A stretch of DNA of 64,000 bases from Propioniciclava coleopterorum (GCF_011393335.1 NZ_CP049865.1:2808722-2872721); one strand, 5' to 3'. Shown: positions 8,244-18,618, numbered from the stretch's first letter. Program-made: numbers and translations. Notes: generated by a model from the sequence alone, not told the origin.

Positions 8244-8720
8244 ACGCCCCCGTTTGCGCCAGTTGCCCCCACTGCAACGGGGGCAACAGAGCCGAGCGGG
8301 GGCGTCTCGTCTCAAACGGGGGCGAATGGGTCACGACCGGGGGCGGGTTGTCGCAAGCGGGGGCGTCCCGTCGTAAGCGGGGGTGCGGTGCTGGGAAGCA
8401 GAGGAAGTCGCCCCCGTTTGCGTCAGTTGCCCCCTCTGCAACGGGGGCAACTGGGCCGAGCGGGGGCGTCTCGTCACAAACGGGGGCGTCTCGTCGCAAG
8501 CGGGGGCGTTTGGTCGTGAGCGGGGGCGTTTGGTCGTGACTGGGGGCGTCTCGTCCCAAGCCGGGGCGTTTCGTCGGAAGCGGGGGCGTTTGGTCGCAGG
8601 CGGGGGCGGGTTGTCGGAAGCGGGGGCGTTTGGTCGCAGGCGGGGGCGGGTTGTCGTAAGCGGGGGCGTTTGGTCGCAAACGGGGGCGTCTGGTCGCGAG
8701 CGGGGGCAGTCGGCCTCGAA
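8244..8720 (+). repeat. Field of 20-bp GC-rich tandem repeats with two hairpin modules
   Basis: From 8461 to 8720 thirteen consecutive 20-base units follow each other without spacers, with consensus CGGGGGCGTTTGGTCGCAAG; the last is degenerate. Five more units (one of 21 bases) occupy 8297-8398. Each block is preceded by a ~53-base module (8244-8296 and 8408-8460) that holds CGCCCCCGTTTGCG, the inverse of the repeat core, and a perfect 9-bp hairpin GTTGCCCCC/GGGGGCAAC (8262-8287 and 8426-8451). The unit is not a multiple of three, so the Arg/Gly-rich open frames through it are probably not proteins. Role unknown. Confidence 0.85.
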
Positions 8721-8837
8721 CTGGCCGCGAGTGGGAGGCGGCCGCCAACTGCGGGGCCGCGACGGGGGCGTCGGTGCGGGTCGGCGGTCGCAGCAGCCCG
8801 GCGACGAACGAGGCCGAATCGGGCGCGCAACCCGGGA

Positions 8838-8867
8838 TTGGTGCCCGGAAGCGTCCGGATCTAGGAT
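8838..8867 (+). promoter_or_regulatory. Probable rpsB-tsf promoter
   Basis: TTGGTG (8838-8843), an 18-base spacer and TAGGAT (8862-8867) form a good vegetative promoter. It implies a 5' leader of roughly 170 bases before rpsB, long enough for ribosomal-protein feedback control. The leader contains short inverted repeats (for example GGTGC...GCACC and CAGGG...CCCTG) but I recognise no known leader motif. Confidence 0.55.
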
Positions 8868-9047
8868 GGGGGCAGCGACTCGGCTGCGCCGGGTCGACTT
8901 CGCGTGCAGAGAACCGGAGCCACACCACCAGGTCCCCAGCGATGGGGCGGTGCGGGCCCGCTGCACCAGGCAGGGTCGAAGGTCGGCCCTGGAAACCGGA
9001 CTGGCGTCCGCGTGCCCGAGGGCCGGACGCCGCAGAAAGGAACGGCC

Positions 9048-10019
9048 ATGGCCGTCGTGACCACGCGTCAGCTGCTCGAGAGCGGTGTCCACTTCGGGCA
9101 CCAGACCCGCCGCTGGAACCCGAAGATGAAGCGGTTCATCTTCGGCGAGCGCAACGGCATCTACATCATCGACCTGCGCCAGTCGCTCACCTACATCGAC
9201 CAGGCCTACGGCTTCGTCAAGGAGACCGTCGCCCGCGGCGGCCAGATCCTGTTCGTGGGCACCAAGAAGCAGGCCCAGGAGGCGATCGCCGAGCAGGCGA
9301 CCCGCGTCGGGATGCCGTACGTGAACCAGCGCTGGCTGGGCGGCATGCTGACCAACTTCGCCACCATCTCCAAGCGGACCGCGAAGATGAAGGAGCTCGA
9401 GGCGCTCGACTTCACCAACGCCTCCGGCTCGGGCCTGACGAAGAAGGAGCTCCTGCAGGAGGAGCGCAAGAAGGACAAGCTCGAGAAGACCCTCGGCGGC
9501 ATCCGCGACATGCACAAGCTGCCGCAGGCGCTGTGGGTCGTCGACACCAAGAAGGAGCACCTCGCGATCGACGAGGCGCGCAAGCTGCACATCCCGATCG
9601 TCGGCATCCTCGACACCAACTGCGATCCCGACGAGGTCGACTACGCGATCCCGGGCAACGACGATGCGATCCGCTCCGTCGCCCTGCTGACCCGCATCAT
9701 CGCGGACGCCGCCGCCGAGGGCCTGCTGGCCCGCAGCCAGGGCGGGTCGACCGCCGGCACCACCGAGGCCGAGCCGATGGCCGAGTGGGAGCGCGAGCTC
9801 CTGGGCGCCGCGGCCGTCGAGCCGACCACCTCCGAGGCCGAGGCCGTCGAGGGCAGCGACAAGCAGGGTGACCAGCTCGTCGACGAGGTCGAGGGCGGCA
9901 TCGCCCAGGCCGACGCCGTCGCCGAGACCGAGGCCGCCGAGGTCGCCGAGGCTGTCGAGACCGAGGCCGCCGTCGAGGCCGAGGCCGAGGCGACCGAGCC
10001 CGTCGCCGACGAGAAGTGA
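9048..10019 (+). CDS. rpsB: 30S ribosomal protein S2
   Basis: 323 residues. It binds the 30S head-body junction and is needed for S1 binding and initiation. The conserved core starts [23 protein letters not shown] and continues through GRLGG-type helices to the [21 protein letters not shown] block near residue 200. The last ~75 residues form an acidic Ala/Glu/Val-rich tail (repeats of [12 protein letters not shown]), an extension common in actinobacterial S2. ATG 9048 follows AAAGGAACGGCC; the in-frame GTG at 8904 would add non-conserved residues. Co-transcribed with tsf 33 bases downstream. Confidence 0.97.
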   Translation: MAVVTTRQLLESGVHFGHQTRRWNPKMKRFIFGERNGIYIIDLRQSLTYIDQAYGFVKETVARGGQILFVGTKKQAQEAIAEQATRVGMPYVNQRWLGGMLTNFATISKRTAKMKELEALDFTNASGSGLTKKELLQEERKKDKLEKTLGGIRDMHKLPQALWVVDTKKEHLAIDEARKLHIPIVGILDTNCDPDEVDYAIPGNDDAIRSVALLTRIIADAAAEGLLARSQGGSTAGTTEAEPMAEWERELLGAAAVEPTTSEAEAVEGSDKQGDQLVDEVEGGIAQADAVAETEAAEVAEAVETEAAVEAEAEATEPVADEK

Positions 10020-10052
10020 CCCACCGAACCAACGAAAGCGAGTAACGACGTC

Positions 10053-10865
10053 ATGGCGATCACTGCCGCTGATGTGAAGAAGCTCCGCGACGCCACCGGC
10101 GCGGGGATGATGGACGCCAAGAAGGCCCTCACCGAGGCCGACGGCGACTTCGAGGCCGCCACCGAGATCCTCCGCGTCACCGGCGCGGCCAAGGTGAGCA
10201 GCCGCGCCGACCGCGAGGCCAGCAACGGCCTCGTTGCCGCCGCGGGCACCACGCTGATCCAGCTGGGCGCCGAGACCGACTTCGTCGCCAAGAACGACGA
10301 GTTCGTCGCCCTGGCCGCGAGCGTCGTCGAGGCCGTCCAGGCCGCCGGCGCCGCCGACCTCGAGGCCGCCAAGGCCCTGCCGCTCGGCGACACGACGGTC
10401 GGGGAGGCGGTCGCCGCCCTGGCCGCGAAGATCGGCGAGAAGCTCGAGCTGGCGCAGGTCGCCACCTTCGAGGCGCCCGCCGCCGTCTACCTCCACCGCC
10501 GCAGCCAGGACCTGCCCCCGCAGGTCGGCGTGATGGTCGAGTACACCGGCACCGAGGACGACGAGTTCGTCCGCGGCATCGCGATGCAGATCGCGGCCAT
10601 GAGCCCGCAGTGGCTCGACCGCGACTCGGTCCCGGCCGACGTCGTGGAGAAGGAGCGCCACGTCGCCGAGCTCACCGCCAAGGAGGAGGGCAAGCCCGAG
10701 AACATCATCGGGCGCATCGTCGAGGGCCGCCTCAACGGCTTCTACAAGGACGTCACCCTGCTCGAGCAGCAGTCCGTGTCGGACGACAAGAAGTCGGTCG
10801 GCCAGCTGCTCAAGGACAACGGCGTGACCGTCACGCGCTTCGTGCGCTTCGCCGTCGGCGCCTGA
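10053..10865 (+). CDS. tsf: Elongation factor Ts
   Basis: 270 residues. It is the nucleotide exchange factor that recycles EF-Tu-GDP. The N-terminal UBA-like domain ([21 protein letters not shown]) is followed by the hallmark [10 protein letters not shown] near residue 74, which inserts into EF-Tu, and the two-subdomain core with [26 protein letters not shown] strong hairpin 20 bases after the stop ends the rpsB-tsf unit. Confidence 0.97.
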   Translation: MAITAADVKKLRDATGAGMMDAKKALTEADGDFEAATEILRVTGAAKVSSRADREASNGLVAAAGTTLIQLGAETDFVAKNDEFVALAASVVEAVQAAGAADLEAAKALPLGDTTVGEAVAALAAKIGEKLELAQVATFEAPAAVYLHRRSQDLPPQVGVMVEYTGTEDDEFVRGIAMQIAAMSPQWLDRDSVPADVVEKERHVAELTAKEEGKPENIIGRIVEGRLNGFYKDVTLLEQQSVSDDKKSVGQLLKDNGVTVTRFVRFAVGA

Positions 10866-10885
10866 CCAGGCACGATCCACTACAG

Positions 10886-10922
10886 TGGCGTGCGCCGTGG
10901 GAGAACCCCACGGCGCACGCCA
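10886..10922 (+). terminator. Terminator hairpin after tsf
   Basis: A perfect 16-bp stem (TGGCGTGCGCCGTGGG pairing with CCCACGGCGCACGCCA) with loop AGAAC. No T-tract follows, as is usual for high-GC actinobacterial terminators. It may also attenuate read-through into pyrH. Confidence 0.7.
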
Positions 10923-10977
10923 CCGCCACGTCCGGGCCCGTGCCCGCGGCGTCCACCCGCCCGATGAAGGAGTCCGA

Positions 10978-11688
10978 ATGCCCGCGTACGACCGCATCCT
11001 GCTGAAGCTGTCCGGAGAGGCGTTCGGGGGCGGGTCGGTCGGTGTCGACCCCGACATCATCGCGGGCATCGCCGACGAGATCGCCGACATCGTCCGGGGC
11101 GGCACGCAGGTGGCGATCGTCACCGGCGGCGGCAACTTCTTCCGCGGGGCGCAGCTGCAGCAGCGCGGCATGGAGCGCCGCCGCGCCGACTACATGGGCA
11201 TGCTCGGCACCGTCATGAACTGCCTGGCGCTGCAGGACTTCCTGGAGCAGTCCGGCGTCGAGACGCGCGTCCAGACCGCGATCACCATGGGGCAGGTCGC
11301 CGAGCCCTACATCCCGCTGCGCGCGGTGCGCCACCTGGAGAAGGGGCGCGTGGTGCTGTTCGGCGCCGGCTCGGGGATGCCGTTCTTCTCCACCGACACC
11401 GTCGCGGCCCAGCGGGCGCTCGAGGTCGGCGCCGACGTGCTGCTCATGAGCAAGAACGGCACCGACGGCGTCTACGACGACGACCCGCGCAGCAACCCCG
11501 ACGCCCGCCGTTACGACGACCTCAGCTACACCGATTTCCTCTCCCAGGACCTCAAGGTGGCCGACGCCACCGCGATCAGCCTCGCCCGCGACAACGGGCT
11601 GCCGATGGTCTTCTTCGACCTCGGTGTCCGCGGCAACATCGCCCGGGTCGTGAATGGTGAGAAGATCGGTACGACGGTCCACGCCTGA
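10978..11688 (+). CDS. pyrH: Uridylate kinase (UMP kinase)
   Basis: 236 residues. It phosphorylates UMP to UDP with ATP in pyrimidine nucleotide synthesis; it belongs to the amino-acid kinase fold and works as a hexamer. Visible motifs are [10 protein letters not shown] at the N-terminus, [20 protein letters not shown] near residue 45 and [17 protein letters not shown] near 155. ATG 10978 has GAAGGAG seven bases upstream and yields [13 protein letters not shown], so the upstream GTG at 10885, inside the tsf terminator, is rejected. The conserved order pyrH-frr-cdsA follows. Confidence 0.96.
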   Translation: MPAYDRILLKLSGEAFGGGSVGVDPDIIAGIADEIADIVRGGTQVAIVTGGGNFFRGAQLQQRGMERRRADYMGMLGTVMNCLALQDFLEQSGVETRVQTAITMGQVAEPYIPLRAVRHLEKGRVVLFGAGSGMPFFSTDTVAAQRALEVGADVLLMSKNGTDGVYDDDPRSNPDARRYDDLSYTDFLSQDLKVADATAISLARDNGLPMVFFDLGVRGNIARVVNGEKIGTTVHA

Positions 11689-11729
11689 CCACCGCGCCGC
11701 ACACGAAATCCTCACGAAGGGAACCTGAC

Positions 11730-12287
11730 GTGATCTCCGAGATCCTCTCCAGTGCCGAGTCCAAGATGAAGGCCACGATCGAGCACGCCAAGGAGGAGTT
11801 CGCCGGCATCCGCACCGGGCGGGCGCACCCGGCGATGTTCAACAAGATCATGGTCGACTACTACGGCACCCCGACGCCGCTGCAGCAGCTGGCCACGTTC
11901 CAGGTCCCCGAGGCCCGCATCGTGCTGATCAGCCCGTTCGACCGCGGCTCCATGAACGACATCGAGAAGGCCATCCGCGACTCCGATCTGGGCGTCAACC
12001 CGGCCAACGACGGCCAGCACGTCCGCATCGTGCTGCCGCAGCTGACCGAGGAGCGCCGCAAGGAGTACGTGAAGCTCGCCAAGACCAAGGCCGAGGAGGG
12101 GCGCGTCGCGGTGCGCGGCAACCGCCGCAACGCCGTCGACGCGGTCAAGAAGCTGGAGAAGGACAAGGAGGTCGGGGAGGACGACGCCCGCAACGCCGAG
12201 AAGCAGCTCGACTCCCTCACCAAGAAGTACGAGGAGCAGATCAACGAGCTGCTCAAGGCCAAGGAAGCGGAACTGATCGAGGTCTGA
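11730..12287 (+). CDS. frr: Ribosome recycling factor
   Basis: 185 residues, the standard length. With EF-G it splits post-termination ribosomes. The L-shaped protein is recognisable by IRTGRAHPAMFNKIMVDYYG near residue 28, PFDRGSMNDIEKAI near 70 and the long C-terminal helices containing VRGNRRNAVDAVKKLEKD. The GTG start follows GAAGGGAACCTGAC. The stop overlaps the cdsA start (TGATG). Confidence 0.97.
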   Translation: MISEILSSAESKMKATIEHAKEEFAGIRTGRAHPAMFNKIMVDYYGTPTPLQQLATFQVPEARIVLISPFDRGSMNDIEKAIRDSDLGVNPANDGQHVRIVLPQLTEERRKEYVKLAKTKAEEGRVAVRGNRRNAVDAVKKLEKDKEVGEDDARNAEKQLDSLTKKYEEQINELLKAKEAELIEV

Positions 12288-13165
12288 TGACGGACGCGTC
12301 AGCGCCCGCACCGGCGCCCAGGAAGCGATCGGCCGGGCGGGATCTCCCGGCCGCGATCGCCGTCGGCGTGGGCCTGATCCTGCTCGTCATCGTCACCCTG
12401 GCGTTCTGGCACTGGGGCTTCATCCTGCTCGTGGCGGCCATGCTCGCCCTCGGGGCGACCGAGGTGAACAACGCCATGCGGCGGCTCGGCATGCGCGCCG
12501 AGATCGTGCCGATCGTGATCGGCACGATCGCCATGGTGGTCGGCACCTACGCCGCCGCGACCGGGGTCGGCTTCCACCTGATGCCGTGGCACTCGGTGCT
12601 GCTGACCTGCCTGGGCGCCACGGTGCTCGCCGTGCTGATCGTGCGGTTCCCCAAGGGGCACGAGAACTTCGTCCGGGACGCCTCCGCGTCGGTGTTCATC
12701 ATCGGCTACATCACCCTGCTGGGCTCGTTCACGGCGCTCATCCTCGCCGGCGAGCACGGCGCGGCCCGGATGGTGACGTTCCTGCTCTGCGTGGTCGCCA
12801 ACGACACCGGCGGCTACGCGGTCGGCGTCCTGTTCGGCCGGACGCCGCTGGCGCCGGCCATCAGCCCGAAGAAGACCTGGGAGGGGCTGGCCGGCTCGGT
12901 CGGCTTCGCGGTGCTCACCGGCAGCCTGATGGTGCACTTCGTGCTGGGCAGCCCGTGGTGGATCGGCGCGATCCTCGGCGCGGTCTGCGCGTTCTTCGCC
13001 ACCTGCGGCGACCTGATCGAGAGCGCGATCAAGCGTGACGTCGGCATCAAGGACATGGGCTCGTTCCTGCCCGGCCACGGCGGGGTGATGGACCGGCTCG
13101 ACTCGATGCTGGTCGCCGCCGCCCCGGCCTGGCTGGTGATGTACCTGCTCATCCCGGGCGGGTAA
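12287..13165 (+). CDS. cdsA: Phosphatidate cytidylyltransferase
   Basis: 292 residues, integral membrane with about eight hydrophobic segments. It converts phosphatidate and CTP to CDP-diacylglycerol, the precursor of all phospholipids. The family signature is at the C-terminal third: [15 protein letters not shown], then [19 protein letters not shown] and [12 protein letters not shown]. The N-terminus is a short basic cytoplasmic tail. Translationally coupled to frr by a one-base overlap and followed 11 bases later by rlmN. Confidence 0.95.
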   Translation: MTDASAPAPAPRKRSAGRDLPAAIAVGVGLILLVIVTLAFWHWGFILLVAAMLALGATEVNNAMRRLGMRAEIVPIVIGTIAMVVGTYAAATGVGFHLMPWHSVLLTCLGATVLAVLIVRFPKGHENFVRDASASVFIIGYITLLGSFTALILAGEHGAARMVTFLLCVVANDTGGYAVGVLFGRTPLAPAISPKKTWEGLAGSVGFAVLTGSLMVHFVLGSPWWIGAILGAVCAFFATCGDLIESAIKRDVGIKDMGSFLPGHGGVMDRLDSMLVAAAPAWLVMYLLIPGG

Positions 13166-13176
13166 CCTTCACCGCG

Positions 13177-14349
13177 ATGACTCAAGGACTGACCCCGGCC
13201 GAGAAGGCCCGCGCCGACGAACTGGACGCCCACGCGCGCGCGGGCCGCGTGCTGCCGCTCGTGTTCGACGCCCCCCGGCGCGGCAAGCCGCCGCGCCACT
13301 GGGGCGACCTCGAACCCGACGAGCGCCGCGGCGCCGTGACGACCGCCGGGCTGCCGGGCTTCCGGGCCTCGCAGTTCGACCAGCACTACTACGGCAGGGC
13401 CAGCGCCGACCCGGACACCTGGACCGACCTGCCCGCCGCGCAGCGCGAGGTCATCAAGGCCACGTTCTTCCCGGACCTGCTGCACGAGGTGCGCACCCAG
13501 ACCGCCGACGAGGGCACCACCGTGAAGACGCTGTGGCGCCTCCACGACGGCAACCTGGTCGAGAGCGTGCTGATGGAGTACGGCGTCCCCGGCAAGCCGA
13601 GCAGCGGCACCGGCCGCCACCGCGCGACGCTGTGCATCTCGTCGCAGGCCGGCTGCGGGATGGCGTGCCCGTTCTGCGCGACCGGGCAGGGCGGCCTGGA
13701 GCGCAACCTGTCCACCGCCGAGATCGTCGCGCAGGTCGTGGCCGCTTCGGCCCGCGTGCGGCTCAACAACGTGGTGTTCATGGGCATGGGCGAGCCGATG
13801 GCCAACTTCAAGGCGATCACCGGCGCCATCCGCCGCATGGTCGGCGACCTGGGGATGTCGGCGCGCGGCATCACCGTGTCCACCGTCGGCCTGGTCCCGC
13901 GCATCAGGCAGCTCTCCGAGATGGGGCTGCCGCTCACGCTGGCCGTCAGCCTGCACGCCCCCGACGATGAACTGCGCGACACGCTGGTGCCGATCAACAC
14001 GCGCCACTCCGTCGACGAGGTCGTCCGCACCGCCCACGACTACTTCACCGCGACCGGCCGCCGCGTCTCGATCGAGTACGCGCTGATCCGCGACGTCAAC
14101 GACCAGGCGTGGCGCGCCGACGCGCTGGCCGACCTGCTCAGCGCCGAGGGGCGCGGCACCGGCTGGGTGCACGTCAACCCGATCCCGCTCAACCCGACGC
14201 CCGGATCGAAGTGGACCGCCTCCCGCAAGCACGACGAGCGCGAGTTCGTCCGCCGCCTCACCGACGCGGGCATCGCGGCCACCATCCGCGACACCCGCGG
14301 CCAGGAGATCGACGGCGCCTGCGGCCAGTTGGCCGCCAAGGAGCGCTGA
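13177..14349 (+). CDS. rlmN: 23S rRNA (adenine2503-C2)/tRNA adenine37 methyltransferase, radical SAM
   Basis: 390 residues. A radical-SAM enzyme methylating C2 of A2503 in 23S rRNA and A37 in some tRNAs. The 4Fe-4S motif is Cys160-x3-Cys164-x2-Cys167 (GCGMACPFC). The GEPMAN motif occurs in [12 protein letters not shown] near residue 205, and the C-terminal catalytic Cys lies in IDGACGQL near residue 383. [15 protein letters not shown] is also typical. The position directly after cdsA is the usual actinobacterial order. Confidence 0.95.
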   Translation: MTQGLTPAEKARADELDAHARAGRVLPLVFDAPRRGKPPRHWGDLEPDERRGAVTTAGLPGFRASQFDQHYYGRASADPDTWTDLPAAQREVIKATFFPDLLHEVRTQTADEGTTVKTLWRLHDGNLVESVLMEYGVPGKPSSGTGRHRATLCISSQAGCGMACPFCATGQGGLERNLSTAEIVAQVVAASARVRLNNVVFMGMGEPMANFKAITGAIRRMVGDLGMSARGITVSTVGLVPRIRQLSEMGLPLTLAVSLHAPDDELRDTLVPINTRHSVDEVVRTAHDYFTATGRRVSIEYALIRDVNDQAWRADALADLLSAEGRGTGWVHVNPIPLNPTPGSKWTASRKHDEREFVRRLTDAGIAATIRDTRGQEIDGACGQLAAKER

Positions 14350-14353
14350 GGCG

Positions 14354-15082
14354 GTGGACCTGGCGGGCGCCTTCGCCGTCCGCTCCGAGGGGGACGGGTT
14401 CGAACTGTTCGGCGGGCAGCACCTCGCCGCCCTGGCCGTCACCTCGGCGTCTCTGGCGGCGCTGATCGCGGGCGGCCGCCGGCTGGGCCCGGTCGGACGC
14501 CGCCGCGCGCGCCGCGTCCTGGCGGCGGCGCTCGCGGGCCAGGAACTCGGCTACCACGCGTGGCGGCGCGCCGGGGGCACCTGGAACGTCCAGGAGATGC
14601 TGCCGCTGCACCTGTGCTCGGTCCTGGTGTGGGGCGGATCGGCGAACCTGCTGCGTCCGACGGGGCTCGGCGACGACGTCACCTGGTACTGGGGCGTGGC
14701 CGGCGTCCCGCAGGCGCTCCTCACCCCGGACGTCGGCGAGTACGGCTTCCCGCACTACCGGTTCTTCCAGTTCTTCGTCAGCCACGGCCTGGTGTTGGCG
14801 GTGCCGCTGTGGCAGGTGTTCGTCGAGGGCCGCCGCCCCACCGCCGCGGGGGCACGCCGGGCGTACGCGGCGCTGCTCGGGCACGCGGCCGTGGTCGGGG
14901 CCATCAACCACTGCCTCGGCAGCAACTACCTCTACGTCAACCGCAAGCCCGCCACCGCCAGCATCCTGGACCGGCTGCCGGCGTGGCCGGGCTACATCCC
15001 GATCCTGGCCGGCGTCGCGGCGGGCGCGTTCGCCCTGGCGTACGCCCCCTTCGCGCGCCGCCGCCCGGGCACGAAGGGCTAG
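14354..15082 (+). CDS. TIGR02206/YwaF-like integral membrane protein
   Basis: 242 residues with about six to seven hydrophobic segments. The pattern LPLHLCSVLVW, GVPQALLTPD, FFQFFVSHGLVL and LGSNYLYVNRKP matches the YwaF-like (TIGR02206) membrane protein family, whose function is not known. GTG 14354 lies four bases after the rlmN stop, so it is likely in the same operon. The gene end overlaps the stop of the convergent LOG-family gene by a few bases. Confidence 0.75.
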   Translation: MDLAGAFAVRSEGDGFELFGGQHLAALAVTSASLAALIAGGRRLGPVGRRRARRVLAAALAGQELGYHAWRRAGGTWNVQEMLPLHLCSVLVWGGSANLLRPTGLGDDVTWYWGVAGVPQALLTPDVGEYGFPHYRFFQFFVSHGLVLAVPLWQVFVEGRRPTAAGARRAYAALLGHAAVVGAINHCLGSNYLYVNRKPATASILDRLPAWPGYIPILAGVAAGAFALAYAPFARRRPGTKG

Positions 15083-16155
15083 GCGAGCACTTCCAGCACC
15101 TCGTCCACGGTGTCGACCAGGTGGATCGAGGATTCCATCAGCCGGCCCCGGGCGAGCGAGGCCAGCAGCGGCCAGGCCGGCACCTCGTGCGTCCAGTACT
15201 CGACCCCCAGCAGCACCATGGGGCGGATCTGGCCGCTCTCGAGCGCGTAGTAGTTGCGCGTCAGCGCCTGGAAGATCTCCTGGGTGGTGCCCGCGCGCCC
15301 CGGCACGTACACGAGCCCCGCCCCGCACAGCCGCAGCAGGATGTCCTCGCGGATCGCGTTGTCGAAGTACTTCGCGATCAGGGTGGGGAACACGTTGGGC
15401 GGCTCGTGGCCGTAGAACCACGTCGGGACGCCGACGTTGAGCCGGGTGCAGTCGAAGCGCTCCTTCACCGCGAACCCCTGCGCGGCCCAGGCGCCGGGGT
15501 CGGGGGTGAAGCTCGGCACCTCGGCCAGCACGGCGCACGCCCGCGTCAGGTCCTCGGGGGAGCCGCGGAACGACGCGCCCAGGTTGGCGGCCTCCATCGC
15601 GCCCGGCCCGCCGCCCGTCATCACGAGGTTGCCCGCATCGGCCAGGCCGCGGCCCAGCCGCGCCGCCTGCTCGTACTCGGGCGTGCCGCGGCCGACGCTG
15701 TGCCCGCCCATGATCCCGACGCCCGCCCCGGGACTCGTGACGACCTCGAGCAGCGCGTCGCTCACGAAGTGGTCGTGGAGCGACTGGGCCAGGGACGCGT
15801 CCAGCAGCCTCGAGCGGCCCCGCAGCGTCCAGGCGTAGACCCGGGCGTCCGTCGTGGCCGGATAGCCGTCGGCGACGTCGCTGTACAACTCCAGCGGCGT
15901 GTAGAGGGTCGGCCGGTAGGCGTCGAAGGGGACCTGCGGCAGCCGCGGGAACACGGCGGCGCCGCGGGCGGCCAGGTCGACGGCGCTGCGGTGCTTGAGC
16001 CGGCACCCCAGGAAGAAGGCGTTCTGGACGGCGACCTTCTCCAGCACGTCGGCGCGCCCGCGCAGGTCGAGCGCCTGCAGCAGGCAGCCCACCAGCGATC
16101 GCTCGGCCCGGACGTGAGCGTCGAACTCTTCCAGAGTCTCGATCTCGCGGCGCAT
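15079..16155 (-). CDS. LOG-family (lysine decarboxylase-like) Rossmann protein
   Basis: 358 residues. The LOG family hydrolyses nucleoside 5'-monophosphates of the cytokinin type or acts on purine nucleotides. The nucleotide-binding motif MTGGGPGAMEAANLGA is intact near residue 180. The second motif, normally PGGxGTxxE, reads PGRAGTTQEIF near 288, with Arg in place of the second Gly. The N-terminal ~130 residues are not typical of the short LOG proteins and place this in the longer subgroup. TAGTCT ends six bases before ATG 16155, suggesting a leaderless message divergent from dxr, only 17 bases away. Confidence 0.75.
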   Translation of the reverse strand: MRREIETLEEFDAHVRAERSLVGCLLQALDLRGRADVLEKVAVQNAFFLGCRLKHRSAVDLAARGAAVFPRLPQVPFDAYRPTLYTPLELYSDVADGYPATTDARVYAWTLRGRSRLLDASLAQSLHDHFVSDALLEVVTSPGAGVGIMGGHSVGRGTPEYEQAARLGRGLADAGNLVMTGGGPGAMEAANLGASFRGSPEDLTRACAVLAEVPSFTPDPGAWAAQGFAVKERFDCTRLNVGVPTWFYGHEPPNVFPTLIAKYFDNAIREDILLRLCGAGLVYVPGRAGTTQEIFQALTRNYYALESGQIRPMVLLGVEYWTHEVPAWPLLASLARGRLMESSIHLVDTVDEVLEVLA

Positions 16156-16172
16156 GGTGAGAGACTAGCGGG

Positions 16173-17333
16173 GTGCGTGATGTGGTGATCCTCGGCAGTA
16201 CCGGCTCCATCGGAACCCAGGCGCTGGAGGTCATCGCCGCGCGACCCGACCGCTTCCGGGTGGTCGCCCTCACCGCCGGCGGCGGCAATCTGGCGCTGCT
16301 GGCCGAGCAGGTGCGCGCCTTCGCGCCCCGCTTCGTCGCCGTCCCCACCCAGGACGCGGCGGCCCGGCTGCGGGGGCTGCTGGGGGACGCCGACGTCGAG
16401 ATCGCCGCCGACGGCAACGAGACCGCCGCCCGGATGGCCGCCGACGTGGTCCTCAACGCCATCACCGGCGCCGCCGGGCTGCCGGCCACCCTTGCGACCC
16501 TGGCGCAGGGGACCACTCTGGCGCTGGCCAACAAGGAGAGCCTCGTGATCGGCGGCCGGCTCGTCACCGACGCCGCGGCGCCCGGTCAGCTGGTCGCCGT
16601 CGACTCCGAGCACTCCGCGTTCGCCCAGGCGCTGCGTGCCGGACGCGGCGACGAGGTGCGCCGCCTGATCCTGACGGCGTCCGGGGGGCCGTTCCGGGGG
16701 CGGTCCCGCGCCGACCTCGCCGCGGTCACGCCCGAGCAGGCGATGGCCCACCCCACCTGGAACATGGGCCGCGTCATCACCATCAACTCCGCCACGCTGG
16801 TCAACAAGGGCCTCGAGCTGATCGAGGCCGCCCTGCTCTACGGCGTCGACTACGACGACATCACCGTGGTGGTGCACCCCACCAGCGACGTGCACTCGAT
16901 GGTCGAGTACGTCGACGGGGCCACCATCGCCCAGGCCAGCCCGCCCGACATGAAGCTCCCCATCGCTTTGGGCCTGGCGTGGCCGGACCGCGTCCCGGAC
17001 GCCGCCGCGACCTACGACTGGTCCGCGCCGCGCGCCTGGAGCTTCGAGCCGCTCGACGACGCCACCTTCCCGGCGGTCGAGCTGGCCCGGCGCGCCGGCC
17101 GTGCGGGCGGCACCGCGCCGGCCGTGTACAACGCCGCCAACGAGGTCTGCGTGGACGCCTTCTGTGCCGGCCGGATCGGGTTCTTGGACATCGTGGATAC
17201 CGTGGATGCCGTGGTGGGGGAGCATCTGGCCGACGGACACGTCGGCGATGACGGGTTGAGCGTCGACGCCGTGCTGGCGGCCGACGCCTGGGCGCGCGCC
17301 CGCGCCGGCGCGATCTGCGGGGCGGGCTCCTGA
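16173..17333 (+). CDS. dxr: 1-deoxy-D-xylulose 5-phosphate reductoisomerase
   Basis: 386 residues. It converts DXP to MEP with NADPH and a divalent metal, the committed step of the MEP isoprenoid pathway. The NADPH motif GSTGSIG is at residues 8-14. The catalytic region shows [10 protein letters not shown] near 116 and [11 protein letters not shown] near 148, followed by [26 protein letters not shown] and NKGLELIEA. The GTG start at 16173 puts the Rossmann motif at the usual distance. It shares its operon with rseP (start overlaps the stop) and ispG, another MEP gene. Confidence 0.96.
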   Translation: MRDVVILGSTGSIGTQALEVIAARPDRFRVVALTAGGGNLALLAEQVRAFAPRFVAVPTQDAAARLRGLLGDADVEIAADGNETAARMAADVVLNAITGAAGLPATLATLAQGTTLALANKESLVIGGRLVTDAAAPGQLVAVDSEHSAFAQALRAGRGDEVRRLILTASGGPFRGRSRADLAAVTPEQAMAHPTWNMGRVITINSATLVNKGLELIEAALLYGVDYDDITVVVHPTSDVHSMVEYVDGATIAQASPPDMKLPIALGLAWPDRVPDAAATYDWSAPRAWSFEPLDDATFPAVELARRAGRAGGTAPAVYNAANEVCVDAFCAGRIGFLDIVDTVDAVVGEHLADGHVGDDGLSVDAVLAADAWARARAGAICGAGS

Positions 17334-18610
17334 TGGACCTGTTCTGGACCGTGGCCTTCGGGCTGCTGTTCTTCGTGCTGCTGATGGCCTCGGTGGCGCT
17401 GCACGAGATCGGGCACATGCTGCCCGCCAAGCTGTTCGGCGTCCGGGTGCCCCAGTACTTCGTCGGCTTCGGCAAGACGCTGTGGTCGACGCGCCGCGGC
17501 GAGACCGAGTACGGCCTCAAACTGTTCCCGCTCGGCGGCTTCGTGCAACTGCTCGGCATGTACCCGCCCGAGAACCCCCACGCCAAGCAGACGCGCCTGC
17601 AGATGTTCGCCGACGACGTCCGCAGCTACGAGTGGGAGAGCATCACCCCCGCCGACGACGGCCGGCTGTTCTACCAGCAGAAGATCTGGAAGAAGCTCGT
17701 CATCATGGCCGGCGGCATCGCCATGAACCTGCTCCTGGCCTTCGTCCTCCTGTGGGGCGTCTACGGCCTGCACGGCACCTACCGCGACGTCCCGGTGGTG
17801 GCGAGCGTCCAGCCCTGCTACCACACCGAGCAGCGCGCGGACCCGACCTGCCTGCCCACCGACCCGGCGACCCCGGCCGCGCAGGCGGGGATGCTGCCGG
17901 GGGACCGCATCGTCTCCTTCAACGGGACGCCGATCGCCGACTGGCCGCAGCTCGCGGCGCTCGTGCAGGGCAACGCGGACGGCCCTGCGGCCATGGTCGT
18001 CGAGCGCGGCGGCGAGCGGGTGACCCTGCCGACGGTGCGCACCATCAAGGTCGCCGTGCCGGCGGCCTCGGGCGACGGCACCGTGTCGGTCGGCTACCTC
18101 GGCTTCGTCAAGGACCGCCAGCTCGTCCGCGGCGGACCCGTGGAGGTCGTCCGGGACATGGCCGACCTCACGCGACAGTCGCTGGTGGCGCTGGCCCAGT
18201 TCCCGGTCAAGGTCTGGAACGTGGCGGTCGACGTCGCGACCGGCCAGCCCCGCAGCGTCGAGGACCCCATCAGCATCGTCGGCGCCAGCGCGACCGCCGG
18301 CCAGGCCGCGACGCTGGACGTCCCGGTCGCCGACCGGGTCGCGATGTTCGCCTCCATCCTCGCGTCGGTGAACCTGTTCCTGGCGCTGTTCAATCTCGTG
18401 CCGCTGCCGCCGCTGGACGGCGGGCACATCGTCGGGGCCCTGTGGGAGGGGCTGCGGCGCACGTTCGCGAAACTGACCGGACGCCCCGACCCGGGCCCCG
18501 TCGACACGGCCAAGATGGTGCCGGTGTCCTACGCGGTGGGAGGATTCCTCCTGCTGTGCGGCATCGTGCTGATCGTGGCCGATATCGTCAGCCCGGTGAA
18601 GATCTTCTAA
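17333..18610 (+). CDS. rseP: Site-2 (RIP) zinc metalloprotease
   Basis: 425 residues. An intramembrane protease of the RseP/Rip1 type that cleaves anti-sigma factors and other membrane substrates after a first cut. The zinc motif is His24-Glu25-x-x-His28 (ALHEIGHM) in the first membrane helix; the second metal motif is [12 protein letters not shown] near residue 358. A PDZ domain ([22 protein letters not shown]) lies near 182-240. Four hydrophobic segments are seen. The position between dxr and ispG is conserved in actinobacteria. Confidence 0.94.
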   Translation: MDLFWTVAFGLLFFVLLMASVALHEIGHMLPAKLFGVRVPQYFVGFGKTLWSTRRGETEYGLKLFPLGGFVQLLGMYPPENPHAKQTRLQMFADDVRSYEWESITPADDGRLFYQQKIWKKLVIMAGGIAMNLLLAFVLLWGVYGLHGTYRDVPVVASVQPCYHTEQRADPTCLPTDPATPAAQAGMLPGDRIVSFNGTPIADWPQLAALVQGNADGPAAMVVERGGERVTLPTVRTIKVAVPAASGDGTVSVGYLGFVKDRQLVRGGPVEVVRDMADLTRQSLVALAQFPVKVWNVAVDVATGQPRSVEDPISIVGASATAGQAATLDVPVADRVAMFASILASVNLFLALFNLVPLPPLDGGHIVGALWEGLRRTFAKLTGRPDPGPVDTAKMVPVSYAVGGFLLLCGIVLIVADIVSPVKIF

Positions 18611-18618
18611 GGAGAATC

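Noticed and set aside
8461-8720. Possible CRISPR array
   Set aside because: The 20-bp units abut directly with no unique spacers, and no cas genes are present.
8383-9060. Arg/Gly-rich repeat protein encoded by the 20-bp repeats
   Set aside because: A 20-base period shifts frame at each unit, no start signal is seen, and the frame runs into the rpsB leader.
8331-11171. 946-codon open frame on the minus strand across the repeats, rpsB and tsf
   Set aside because: It is antisense to two certain genes and has compositional shadow sequence; GC-rich DNA leaves such frames open by chance.
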